Assembly: GCA_022925895.1 (NCBI GenBank)
Contig: JAKSYS010000042.1
Location: 108,348 to 172,347 of the forward strand
DNA: 64,000 nt
Source: Fragilaria crotonensis
Lineage: Eukaryota > Bacillariophyta > Fragilariophyceae > Fragilariales > Fragilariaceae
Reading direction: 5' to 3'
Both the position numbers and the translations under genes were made by a program. Shown here piece after piece: positions 1 to 11,426 of the stretch. Every line of letters starts with the position of its first letter. Position 1 is the stretch's first letter. The notes beneath the pieces were generated by a model. It made no database searches. It was not told where the DNA came from and saw only the letters and a list, made by a program, of their open reading frames with translations.

Positions 1-1690
1 AAAACAAGCTACTAGTACAGTAACACCATGTGTTTTAGGGTGTACTACAATATGCTGGGTAGTCACTACATAAATCTTCCTGAATGAATACAATCAAATC
101 ACCAATTTCTCAATCTGTCCAGGTACTGTGGTAGTTTGATTTGTCCAGATACTCTGTCAATGCTTGTACTGCTGGAGTTCTTGGAGTAATAGAGTACTGT
201 ACTCCAAATAATTTTCTTATCCTACATTCAGCTCTGACTGTCACAACACCACCTCAGGAGTACTAGCTAACTACTTCCAATTTCCAGTTCAACCCTCCTG
301 TATGACCTTTTGCATAAAATTGTCAACAATGACTGAACCTGGCTGTCACATACGTTAGTCTTGTGGAAATCATGATTTTCAAGCTTCAATGCTGTATTTA
401 TACAGACTTTGTCTGTCCCCTGCTTCTTAACAGAGAGAACAACAAGGTACACAACACCCTCTTTTTCTATGTAGTGGAACCATGAACCAGCATCACTAGA
501 GCCAGCTCACAAGAAGGGTTGTTTCAAGGGTCTCTGCTATCTTGTGGACAGTACTATGGATCAGCTTCACACAGAAGCTAATCAAGAGATTAGTGGAGGG
601 TGGGCCATATGACCATGTAGGAAACCCTCACCAGAAATGTTATGTACTTGTGGCTGGTGGGTGTGATTGATTCTGGTATCAGATGTGTGAACACTGGTTC
701 TTGAGAGTGGTGCAAGTGGGAGGAAGACTCAAACACAAAGACTTGAAGGGGTGTGATGCTGCTTGTAATGCATCTGTTATTGATGCCATGGTACAATGAG
801 CCAATTCTTTTTGTGCATTTGTGCCTTGGAGCTTGGTACTTGCCAAGACCTCAAGTACTTCTGTTGATGCAGCCAGTCTTACTGTGGTGGGAATTTAAAG
901 ATAGTAGATAAGCCATGACCGTAGCTCTAGAATATATGCTGCTGGTGTTGCTTTGAAAAACCAAGAATGGAAGACCAGGATAAACTTCCTGGCATGCACA
1001 ACTCTACTGAGAGATCCAAAAAGGCATACATGTCTTTTGAGAAATGAAGACTACATTGTGTAAGATCTACACCAAGGAAAGTAATCTGGGGTCAGGCTGT
1101 TATGATTATGTTTGCAGTGTAATTTACTTAGATTATCATTTTTGAAAGACTTACTGGTTCTTATCTTTGATTGATTTATGACTTATAATGGAGTGTTGAC
1201 AAACAACAAATAAGCTCACAATCCTACAGAGAAACAAACAAAGAAAAGCAGAGTATAAATAATACTGTATTACCAGGTACTTGAGTACCTGGTACTGTTT
1301 TATTGCATTTGCGTTCAGTATAGTTATCCTGGTACATACTACTGTACCACGACAATAAAGTCAACATGCCGGTAGGTCTGTAGTTTTCATATAACGTGAT
1401 GTATGGTACACAACTACAGCAAACGTGTAGAGCAAGAGATGTGTAGCGATGTACTACGTACACGGAGTACCGAGTACCAAGTACCAAGACAGCAGGTGTT
1501 ATTCAGGAAGCAAGAGGTCTAATTTTTCGATATTCTCCTTCAGTACGGTAAATGTGCGCTCGGTGTGATGCATACTCTAGGAATTGATCCAGTAGCGTGG
1601 ACTTGGTACATCTGGCTACGTTTTGTACGATTAATACTAGGCCTACGGGGTTGCACAACCGGTTGCAAAAAAAATGGGTACGGGCACATT
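1..1690. repeat. Copy A of a 2.8-kb-period direct repeat
   Basis: This stretch is repeated almost verbatim at 2825-4505, differing by scattered substitutions and small indels, many in base runs. The shared text starts at the first bases of the window, so the true left edge may lie outside it. Similarity stops just after a GGTTGCAAAAA word near 1665-1690. About 1-1200 contains only two CpG dinucleotides, while 1300-1690 has many. No convincing gene is present. It could be a long LTR, a unit of a tandem array or a segmental duplication; the sequence does not decide. Confidence 0.85.
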
Positions 1691-2824
1691 TCCGGTGTTT
1701 TGCAACCGAAGTAGTATTTTCAACTCCCTCCGGTATGTGTATACGACAGGGACCTGTAGAACTTGCAGGTACTGTGACAAAACGCAGTGCGGAACATCAG
1801 GATCTTTGCAACCCAGTTGCACGTAGGGTTGCAAAATTTCTACGAGAACGGCGTAGGTTTGCAACCCAATCCGTGTTTTTGCAACTCGAATTAGTCAATC
1901 ACAGCAGTACCAGGTACAGTACCAAAGTAAGGGTGCATTGGGGTAACCCTGATTTTCACGAGTTCTCAGATACCGGTACTCTAGCCAAGTACTACCGTAC
2001 TCCACTACTCCACTACTCCAGTGCTCCGGTCCGTCCTCACTACTCCTGTACAGCGTCAACCAGCAAAGGAAGAACAAGCATATAAACATGGTGTCTGGAT
2101 TAGAATTCTTTTGCCTTAAAGGCACACTTGTTGACAGTTTTCTTTAAGGTTGAACAAATAGATAGATGATGGGTATGCTATGCAGCTATTGTGATGGAAA
2201 ATCATGAAGATGATATGATTTGTCAAGTCTTCATTCTTTGAGTTTTTCCTTAACATGGCATCAGGACAGTTGAGTCACTCAAATTGAGTCCAATTTACAA
2301 AATCAAGTGGGTATGACTTTTTTGCATGTTACACATTCATGTCAAATGTATGTGTTGTTATGAGTCTGCTGTTGTGGAAGTGGTTCTTGAGTCCTCAGAA
2401 AGGAACACATTCAAATTGCTGGTGATCTGAACAACAGGAATATCTTGGAGTTTGTGGTGAAACTCATGCTTTTTGCAACTGACACTGGTTCAATTAAATT
2501 AGTAGCCAGTGCTGGTAGTTCTTTGGAATGTGCCATAGGATAAAAAATGAGTTGTCAACAAAATTTATTTTTCAAAAGTGATTGTGACTGTGACCATGCC
2601 TGTTGAGTTGTTTTTTGCTGGTGATGTTAGACTTGGCAAAACGTATGTAGTGGATCCTCACACCTTCACTAGCTTGCTGGAACATCAGTCTGACTACTTT
2701 AACACTGTGATTTCATTTACTTGTTGTTACAGTAGTCAGCATTTAAACTACAAAGATAAAATTCTCGAGCAGGAAAAATCCCGAATTTAATGTGTTCTAA
2801 CTTGTGAACGGTCACTCCTCACCA
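1691..2824. other. Spacer between repeat copies, no gene
   Basis: Unique sequence between the two repeat copies. The first 200 bases are studded with GTTGCAA/TTGCAAC words in both orientations. From about 2160 to 2640 there is no CpG at all and the text is AT- and TG/CA-rich. The longest open frames have no recognisable domain and I take them as chance. Confidence 0.6.
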
Positions 2825-4505
2825 AAAACAAGCTACTAGTACAGTAACACCATGTGTTTTAGGGTGTACTACAATATGCTGAGTCACTACATAAATCTTC
2901 CTGAATGAATACAATCAAATCACCAATTTCTCAATCTGTCCAGGTACTGTGGTAGTTTGATTTGTCCAGATACTCTGTCCATGCTTGTACTGCTGGAGTT
3001 CTTGGAGTAATAAAGTACTGTACTCCAAATAATTTTCTTATCCTACATTCAGCTCTGACTGTCACAACACCACCTCAGGAGTACTAGCTAACTACTTCCA
3101 ATTTCCAGTTCAACCTCCTGTATGACCTTTTGCATAAAATTGTCAACAATGACTGAACCTGGCTGTCACATACGTTAGTCTTGTGGAAATCATGATTTTC
3201 AAGCTTCAATGCTGTATTTATACAGACTTTTGTCTGTCCCCCTGTTTAACAGAGAGAACAACAAGGTACACAACACCCTCTTTTTCTATGTAGTGGAACC
3301 ATGAACCAGCATCACTAGAGCCAGCTCACAAGAAGGGTTGTTTCAAGGGTCTCTACTATCTTGTGGACAGTACTATGGATCAGCTTCTCTCACACAGAAG
3401 CTAATCAAGAGATTAGTGGAGGGTGGGCCATATGACCATGTAGGAAACCTCACCAGAAATGTGTTATGTACTTGTGGCTGGTGGGTGTGATTGATTCTGG
3501 TATCAGATGTGTGAACACTGGTTCTGAGAGTGGTGCAAGTGGGAGGAAGACTCAAACACAAAGACTTGAAGGGGTGTGATGCTGTTGTAATGCATCTGTT
3601 ATTGATGCCATGGTACAATGAGCTAATTTTTTGTGCGTTTGTGCCTTGGAGCTTGGTAATTGCAAGACCTCAAGTACTTCTGTTGATGCAGCCAGTCTTA
3701 CTGTGGTGGAATTTAAAGATAGTAGATAAGCCATGACCGTAGCTCTAGAATATATGCTGCTGGTGTTGCTTTGAAAAACCAAGAATGGAAGACCAGGATA
3801 AACTTCCTGGCATGCACAACTCTACTGAGAGATCCAAAAGGCATACATGTCTTTTGAGAAATGAACTACATTGTGTAAGATCTACACCAAGGAAAGTAAT
3901 CTGGGGTCAGGCTGTTATGATTATGTTTGCAGTGTAATTTACTTAGATTATCATTTTGAAAGACTTACTGGTTCTTATCTTTGATTGATTTATGACTTAT
4001 AATGGAGTGTTGACAAACAACAAATAAGCTCACAATCCTACAGAGAAACAAACAAAGAAAAAGCAGAGTATAAATAATACTGTATTACCAGGTACTCGAG
4101 TACCTGGTACTGTTTATTGCATTTGCGTTCAGTATAGTTATCCTGGTACATACTACTACTGTACCACGACAATAAAGTCAACATGCCGGTAGGTCTGTAG
4201 TTTTCATATAACGTGATGTATGGTACACAACTACAGCAGACGTGTAGAGCATGAGATGTGTAGCGATGTACTACGTACACAGTACCGAGTACCAAGTACC
4301 AAGACAGCAGGTGTTATTCAGGAAGCAAGAGGTCTAATTTTCGATATTCTCCTTCAGTACGGTAAATGTGCGCTCGGTGTGATGCATACTCTAGGAATTG
4401 ATCCAGTAGCGTGGACTTGGTACATCTGGCTACGTTTTGTTTTGATTAATACTAGGCCTACGGGGTTGCTGCAACCGGTTGCAAAAAAATGGGTACGGGC
4501 ACAGT
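2825..4505. repeat. Copy B of the direct repeat
   Basis: Second copy of the sequence at 1-1690, with small indels (for example GTTGCACAACC in copy A against GTTGCTGCAACC in copy B near the right end). It diverges abruptly at the GGGCACA word near 4503. Like copy A it is almost CpG-free until about 4090 and CpG-normal after that. Confidence 0.85.
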
Positions 4506-5195
4506 ACGTAGTGCACGCTACCATGAAGTAATAGTCTACGGTGGTACTGCATATAGTAGTAATGATACAACTGTGGCCTACATAAGAGGACTGGAGTACA
4601 AGTACAAAATTTGCGCAATTGATTTAATGTATCCATATATATAACAATCAGCTAGAAGCAGTATGACAGTGTACTGGCACTCTAACCTAAGCTCTAAAAG
4701 GTACACAGTCTCACTCTTGGATTAGTATCTTTATGATGTCCTTTATTGCACATTTTCCTATTTTGTACGACCGATTTTACTCAGCTCATCAGACCCAACC
4801 GCTCTGGGATGGGCAATGACAACGCCATGCTACCCATCATTCCATGATTTGTAGAATGTCCGTGGGAGACTCTGCATATTCTCAAATCATGTGGTGTGTT
4901 CTACGTTCCGGATGCCTTGTTGGTAAGCCTTGAACTGCCCTCGTCTTCCATTGAACTCGAACATAATATATGGATCATGTAGCCTGAAGAGTATCCGGTG
5001 GTCTCCGCATCCCGATACATCTGCCTGTCAAACGAAACGAGACAACCTCGACTAGACCCAAGGGGCGCCTTGACCCATGTCCATACCATCATGCTGGATG
5101 AATTCTATACGGACTACTGTGAGTCACTTCTGAACACCAGCAGGACATACATTTCTATAATCCGGTGATTAATATGTCCTGGCACAACCGATATC
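4506..5195. other. Non-coding stretch before the copia relic
   Basis: No supportable gene. The stretch may include the untranslated leader or LTR of the copia-type element that starts at 5196, but I could not find a matching second LTR downstream, so this is only a possibility. Confidence 0.4.
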
Positions 5196-5890
5196 ATGCC
5201 TAATTCAACCACGGTTGAACGGATCAACGGACCACCAGCCATCCGAAAGGTTTTGGATCAACAACCGTTGGTGGTGGTTTCTCATCATTACTCTTTTGTT
5301 AAGACCACTCCGGTCAACATGAAGAATGCAGCAATGCGAGCAGTCATGACCCGCATTGGTTTTGTCGAGGCTGCCGCCCAAGCCTCCTCATTGGAAGAAC
5401 AGGGCCTGGACACATTTGAGGAAATCAAACTGCATGGTGATGATGAAATTGCAGCCTCATCAAGGTGATCTGCCGCCCTGAGGAGGGGGTCAATCCCAGC
5501 CCCATTGGGAGGCCATGAATCAGGCTGAAAGCCATCTCAAACTTGTACTTGCCTTTTATCTACAACACCAAGCTCGGAATAGCAAGATGGCCAACGCCCC
5601 AGATGTAACCTTACATGCAATCGGAGAAGTTCGTGAACTCCATGAGTTCGAGGCTACATACAAGAAGCCAGAGGATCTCCCATCTGTCAACGCCAGGATG
5701 GGCCAAGGACAATTGAGGCAATTGACAAATACCTTTGGTGAGTACTGGGGGAACGTAAAATCTCACTCGCCTACGTCATCCGCACGCCAGACAACCAAGA
5801 TTGGCCCGCCAACGCCGTATAAATTTCGGAACTCAAGGCAGGTGGAAAGCGAGATGCAATCGAAGATTGCTAGCTACTACACCGAGGAAC
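5196..5890 (+). pseudogene. Copia gag-like fragment
   Basis: Two reading-frame pieces (from 5196 and from about 5515) together read like the gag-side N-terminus of diatom copia polyproteins. Recognisable blocks are QQPLVVVSHHYSF, an alanine-rich GFVEAAAQ stretch with LDTFEEIKL, and VRELHEFEATYK. A third frame from about 5895 continues with a lysine-rich linker (VTKRRNAALTRQKKVN) towards the protease. The fragment is broken by a stop near 5468 and a frame change near 5880. Such proteins package element RNA in virus-like particles; this one cannot be made intact. Confidence 0.6.
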
Positions 5891-6269
5891 AAGAATGAGT
5901 TTGCTGCCAAGCAACTCAAACGCGGTCTCAAACCTGCCGCCAAGGATGGTAAGGTCCACCAGGGTGGTGGAAATAAAGTTAAGGGCAGCTGAGGTCATTA
6001 AGAATCTCTGGAAGGCAATGAATTGCCACGACTCTCAATTGGCAAAGCAAACGAGTGACACAGGAGTCAATGACAATCAAACGGTTGTCTCCACCAACTC
6101 TGCCTTTGAGGAGGAATCAGCACCTGCAGAGAAGGCAAAAGTTGTTACAAAACGCAGAAATGCCGCCCTCACTCGCCAGAAGAAGGTCAACCTAAATGAC
6201 CTTATGGGGACTAGCAATGCGGTCTGGCAATCACTATGTTCAATGGACACCTCGGTCTCTATGGTCCTT

Positions 6270-6600
6270 AACAAAAGTATAACCGATTTGGACTCGCACG
6301 CCGACCAGTGTGCCGAAGGAAGCAATGCTCTGATTGTACACGATAACGACCGACCAGTGGTCAACGTAAAGTGCCACAACCCCGATGGTCCCATCTATAA
6401 AGACATGCAAATAGTCACCGGTGCTTTAGCATACAATGACTCAGTGGCTGGTAAGACTGTCACTTAGTAGCTTGTCAGCAATCAGGCAATCTACCTTCCC
6501 AGCATGATCAGCTACAACCTGCTTCTGACATTCCGATTTGGTTGAATGACGGTATTGTAGACACAACTGCCCTCATTTCTTCTTAAGTGACCATATTACC
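6270..6600 (+). pseudogene. Copia aspartic protease fragment
   Basis: The frame carries the block LDSHADQC, then ALIVHDNDRPV, then a stretch ending AIYLPSM. A DSHAD-type catalytic aspartate followed by a conserved IPxM/LPSM block is how the protease of this copia group looks. A stop near 6467 and further stops after 6535 destroy the frame. Homology is inferred from motif memory, not from an alignment. Confidence 0.6.
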
Positions 6601-7089
6601 AAACTGACACACTCGATTGTAATTCCCTTGACAGCACCGCTCAAACTTATGTTATACCACTTTCACTGAATGGCGTATTATCTTCTTTCCAACACGCAAA
6701 CCTACTGTTGCGGAGTACGAATCACTACCGCACTTTTCCCTAACAAGCGACAAGCTGACATATGATCCGTACGATGTCTCATTTGCCCAGCAAGAGGAGA
6801 CAAAATGAAATACATGTCGCACAGGGGACCGTACAGGCGCTCCGCCTCCATCGCACCGCCTTTGCACTGTCTCCAACATGTCTTCAACCGTTAACATGAT
6901 GGCCTGCCCCTGTCATTTTGACAAACTATGCCGACTCTTGATATCTTTTCCGTCTCTGGCATGGTAAGCACCACGTTGGCAGGAACATGCCTTCTCCCGG
7001 TAAACAATTTGAGGCTCGTACATGACTGGCACTTAACCTTGGCATCAACCTCCAAACTGCCAAACGAATGATCAACGACGACTCAGCGT

Positions 7090-7830
7090 GGAGTTCGATT
7101 TGTCCGACATTCATCCTTGTCGTGGCGCGTCATTACAAACGATAGGCAGCACCGATATAAGCAACTACCCATAAACTGCTTCACCGACATCATTGAGATT
7201 AACACAGCCTCGCCCCACAATAACAAGTATGCCCAAATCTTGGCGACTCCGGACGGCTGGTGCCGAGCGTTCCTTATGCCAAAGAAGTCCTCGCGCACAA
7301 AGGACTATCTCAACTTGTCCATAGGGAAGGCACCTTGAACACCATCATCATGGACGGCGCACGGGAACAGACCATGCTGGGTTTGTTTTGGAAGAAGTAT
7401 TGAGAAGTTGGTGTTTGAGTACGACAAACGGAACCGCACACACCGTGGGCGAATGCCGCAGAAGCCGCAATCCGTGAACTAAAGAAAGGCATCGGTTGGA
7501 AAATGGTTAGCTAGGCTGCACCTAAGCGCCTCTAGGATGATTGCATTGAATGCGAGGCGTACGTCAGATCTCATATGGCACACAACATCTATCGAGTGAC
7601 TTGATGGGCAAGTGCCAGAGACCGTCGTCAGTGGTGAAACTGCCGATACATCACCTTTTTGTTGTTGAATTGGTACAAGTGGGCATTGTTCCGTGACATG
7701 TCTGTCACTTACCCAGATGACATCATGGTAGTAGGCCGCGACTTTGACCCTGCCATTGATATTGGCCCTGCAATGACTCGCAAGATATTGAAGGAAAATG
7801 GGCAAGTCGTACAAAAACCTCAGATCTAAT
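7090..7830 (+). pseudogene. Copia integrase fragment
   Basis: Several frames in tandem give integrase-like blocks: FTDIIEINT and KYAQILATPDGW near 7180-7260, MDGAREQT near 7350, NAAEAAIRELKKGI near 7450-7490, then PAIDIGPAMTRKILKENG near 7750-7800, which precedes the RT linker in related elements. The spacing of the acidic blocks fits a D-D-E integrase core. Stops occur about every 100 bases, so it is a fossil. Confidence 0.6.
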
Positions 7831-7835
7831 TTCAC

Positions 7836-8599
7836 GTGCTGCCTCTTCTTTCATGATGTAAAGGTCAACTCACACGACCAGATACGATCCGAAGGGCACC
7901 ATGTCCAGTAACCTTGCTTTCCCAACTTGTTTCTTCTTACCGTACGGGTGCAAAATATGACCGTATACTAGATCAAACTCCCGATATAGCTTTTTCTTTT
8001 GCTCTTCTCGCTTTTCCTTAATATTGGCCCATTCACTATTAACCAATTCCAAGTGACCCAAAGTGGCCGACGCATAGTATGTTTGTGTTCCTCTTGTAAT
8101 AGTAACCCTTGGACTCTGGGCTCTAGGTGGTTTCTGCTTTGCATAGGCAGACCTAGCGTAATGCAGACTGTATCTCCCTCCGTCCGATATTATTCTGGTT
8201 GCCGCGTCTCGGCCGTAATTCTTCATTCCTCAAACTTCCATAGTTTCATCCATTCCTTCCAGATCGCGCATATCAGTTTAACTTGAAAACATTGACCACT
8301 CCACCAATCTTGAGTACCTTGATGGGAACGCAACCTTGCATAACAATCATCTTGCAATCTACTCCATTCAACACTAAATCGGCCATTGATAAGCAAGTTG
8401 TTGCCATCCGATCAAATTCTGTTGACTGATTGCTACTTAAACATTGTTATGAAATGGAATTGGTGAAATGTGAAACACATTCTGTTCTGTGGATACTACC
8501 ATTCAATTGCTCATTGTCTGGTTCCGCAGATTCCAAAATAGTGAGGGTTTGGTGTCCTACCATTTGGCATGATGGAACTCAATTATAAGTAGAAACTGT
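7836..8599. other. Unassigned relic between two retroelements
   Basis: The longest frame is on the minus strand (7870-8226, 118 codons) and contains KKKLYREFDLVYGHILHPYG and GKARLLDMVPFGSYLV. It looks like coding sequence by composition, but I do not recognise it. It could be part of either flanking retroelement or a third insertion. Confidence 0.3.
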
Positions 8600-9303
8600 T
8601 GCTCCATTTCAGGCAACTAGTTGCTGACCTTTCAATATATGGTCTCATGTCTCGATACCTGCCAAGCATCCTGGACATGTTTGCCTACCGCTGTCGAATT
8701 TGTTTAGTCTTTCCAATGTAGGGAGGCACTTGTGTGGGTGCTATCATGGTAATATGTATGCATTTTTTGTTCATGGCATTCATTGCTTGACCGTGGGCTT
8801 GCCAATTGATTCTACTATACTACATAATCGCCTCGGTATTCCCGTACTTCTCCCCAGTACATTCTTGCAATGGTATTGTTGTAGCCCGATGACGAATATC
8901 TTGCACGTACTTTGAAGTCTTCGTGCCTTCCGGATACACTCATTACTTGGCGACGTCAATGCGAATGGGTGGGCACTTCTGAATTCCGGTTGATATCTTC
9001 AGCAAGTTTGTCGGCATCAATGTTGAGCTGCACTCTTTGACTGAGTCTGTTGTATGCCTTTTGCATGTCTCAGTGACCTTTGACATATACTAGTTTCACA
9101 AAGGCAGTTGCATGTGGGCACCATTACGTATTTCAACGAGTTGATCCCACTCCGGTATTAAAGGTCAAGTGGTACCTGCCTATTTGGGAGTGTTGCTGGG
9201 ACTGATGCTGCCGGTCCTTTGTTCTCCTGTCCGAAGATAGTGTCTAGCATACTTTGGCTATCCGTCCCAATGGTACCATGCCACTCCTCTTAACCAAATT
9301 AGT

Positions 9304-9699
9304 CTATTCAGATATTCGTATCAAGAACCTTAAAATGAACAACATGCTGCTGCACTCAGCGCAATAAGTGTCCGTTACTTGGCATCTCGAAGGTCCCATT
9401 CCCATTCTTGATGTGCGTTCTCCTTGTGACATTCTAATAAACCATCCAAATGAGCCGTTGGCGGTTCCAAGCTTCTCAGAACCATCGCTTCCGGCTTCGA
9501 ACCCTTGATGTAGTTCCAGACATGCCGCACAAGGATCGACAAAGAGTTCTGAATGTCGCAATATATCAACCTCCCATGCATCAAGTTGTCGGAGAAAGTC
9601 TTCGAAAGTAGCTGCAGTTGGTTGTTTTAGTGGGGTGATTCTTTGTGAATGACAAATTATCCTCCATTGTTGATCACCTTCTGGCGCTCGGATTTCCAC
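9304..9699 (-). pseudogene. RNase H-like segment of the non-LTR relic
   Basis: The 131-codon frame has the blocks FEDFLRQLDAWEVDILRH, GSDGSEK, GSFGWFIRM, SYxAE-like YCAECSSML and LRFLIRISE. SDGS..G.FGW followed by a Y..E block is the pattern of an RNase H fold domain, where the D of SDGS and the E of the second block would be metal ligands. I recall this domain downstream of RT in a retroelement group common in diatoms and oomycetes. Frame is open over the domain but disconnected from RT. Confidence 0.6.
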
Positions 9700-10289
9700 T
9701 GGGATTGCTTTTCGCGGTATCTTGTTGCTCGCTTTGATGATATAAATATTTCGTTCAGCATGTATTTGTTTTGCTTTGTTGAACGTTCTGCGTTTTATAT
9801 ATTCACCGTCCGACCTTCTGACATAGTATAGTCTGGATCAATGCACATAAGCAAATTGGGATATTCAACTTTCATCATTGTATACTAACCACGATCCCAA
9901 AGGCTGGATCAGATTGCCGTCGGTTTAACTCCATAATTTGTTCGCTCTTTTCCATACTTTCCTCATTGCTATTGATGGTGCCTTGTCTTGATACACATTC
10001 ATCCATCTTGTACAATTAACTAGCTACGAAACAATAATTCTTGACCCATATGTTTGGTCTGATCTAACTGATTGCCGTGTGTCATCAATAGATCGGAGAA
10101 AGTGAGTTCTCCCACAAATGGCTGACAGTAATTGAGTCTCTTGATTTCATTTTGGTTGAATTTCCTTGACAATAGCATCCAATGCATTATGATTTCATCT
10201 TAATGTCATTATAAGAGTGCCACTCCTGTCTGATCCAGGTGCAAGCTAGTATCAATAAATGCCAAGTATTCTTGCAGTGAACGCAGCCA

Positions 10290-11284
10290 TTAAGACTCGA
10301 GATGTGGGAGATACTCCTGAACATATTCCAAGAGCGGCTTTGAGGTGCCGATTCTATATTGGGCCCACCCAACAACGTATCTGAGTAATTTTCCATCTGT
10401 TGTTGTCATCCGCCAGTGTCTCATAAAGAGTTGAATTTGCCCAATGCCTTGTTGATCGTATAATCTCCTGAAGTTGGCTCCTCCATATTCTAACGCACCA
10501 TAAATGATTGTTGGTTTGGTGTTGCAATTATAGCCGCATTTGCAATGATAATGGACATCGCTTTCCGCTGGATATTCTTTGCCAGCCAGTTGAGCCTCCG
10601 TGCGATACAAGTTTGCCAGAGGATGGCCAATAGCCAAACTTGGTAGATAGCATGCATAGTAATACAGCATCCATGCCTCTTCTGGCTGGTGTTAGACAAC
10701 ATAGATGCAAAAATTGACTGACATGCTGCTCTTTGACTTCAACTGTCAATATTGCACTTGTTGTGTCCCAGCTGGATCATTATAATGCCCCAGGTCTTAT
10801 GCGCTGTGTATGGATTTAGTAGGTAATCTAGTCCTGAGGATCTTCCTGATACGGGATCTTTGACAATTAATCCTGATGAGTCGGTGACGAGCATTGGTGC
10901 TCCTGTCATGCATAGCCACGTCATGACATGGCTGATATGAGCACTTTGATAATTCCAATGCCCTCCTGTAAGTCCAAATCATTCTGCCCATAGCTGCGCG
11001 TTGTTTTTCAACTCTGCAATTATCCTCTGTCATGTGATTTCTGATTCATGTTGATCAAGCAAATTGGTTTGACCATTTGAGTCGTCGACAAAACCAACCA
11101 TCCCAAGTTTCACATTTTCAGATTGGCTTGGATTGGTGTATGTTGCTTTGCTGCTTTTCATCATGACAATTGTATAGAATGCGGATGACGGCGATGGTGA
11201 AGAGCCTTTAGCCCTAGACGCCGATGACGAAGTCGACGTGGATACGTACGACCAGTACGTGGGGACACAAGTCCCATTTCCCAT
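10290..11284 (-). pseudogene. RT core and post-RT segment of the non-LTR relic
   Basis: The minus-strand frame from 11284 holds KLGMVGFVDDSNGQ, matching motif C of reverse transcriptase with FVDD in place of the more common YADD. Two further frames carry the post-catalytic region: LLNPYTAHKTWGI (10739-10924) and EAWMLYYYACYLPSLAIGHP (10610-10700), then the conserved GYN..P.IIYG..EYGG block. It would have copied element RNA at the insertion site; at least three frame changes make it non-functional. Confidence 0.6.
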
Positions 11285-11426
11285 TAGGACAAGATGCTCA
11301 CAGTAGAGTCCGCGGTTGCAAACAATTGGCAGATGGAAAACTAACTGGTGGGAGTTAACGTGAACGCAATACTTGATTCACGAGCAAACATATGAGGTCG
11401 AGTTAAGAACATGATCACCCAGAGTA

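Larger units (their letters stand above)
8600..11290 (-). mobile_element. Degenerate non-LTR (LINE-like) retroelement
   Basis: Read on the minus strand from 11290 down, the pieces come in a coherent order: an RT active-site block (MVGFVDDSN, near 11100), a block with YRAHKT-like YTAHKTWGI, the post-RT block CGYNCNTKPTIIYG with EYGGANFRRLYDQQG (10290-10670), an RNase H-like segment (9304-9699), then WQAHGQAMNAMN and a CPGC..GIETxDHI cysteine/histidine tail near 8650-8830. Frames change and stops interrupt throughout. The element lies inside the copia relic in opposite orientation, implying later insertion. Confidence 0.7.

Noticed and set aside
1-4505. Calling the duplicated 1.68-kb sequences LTRs of one retrotransposon
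   Set aside because: Left boundary is outside the window, and no primer-binding site, polypurine tract or TG..CA ends could be shown.
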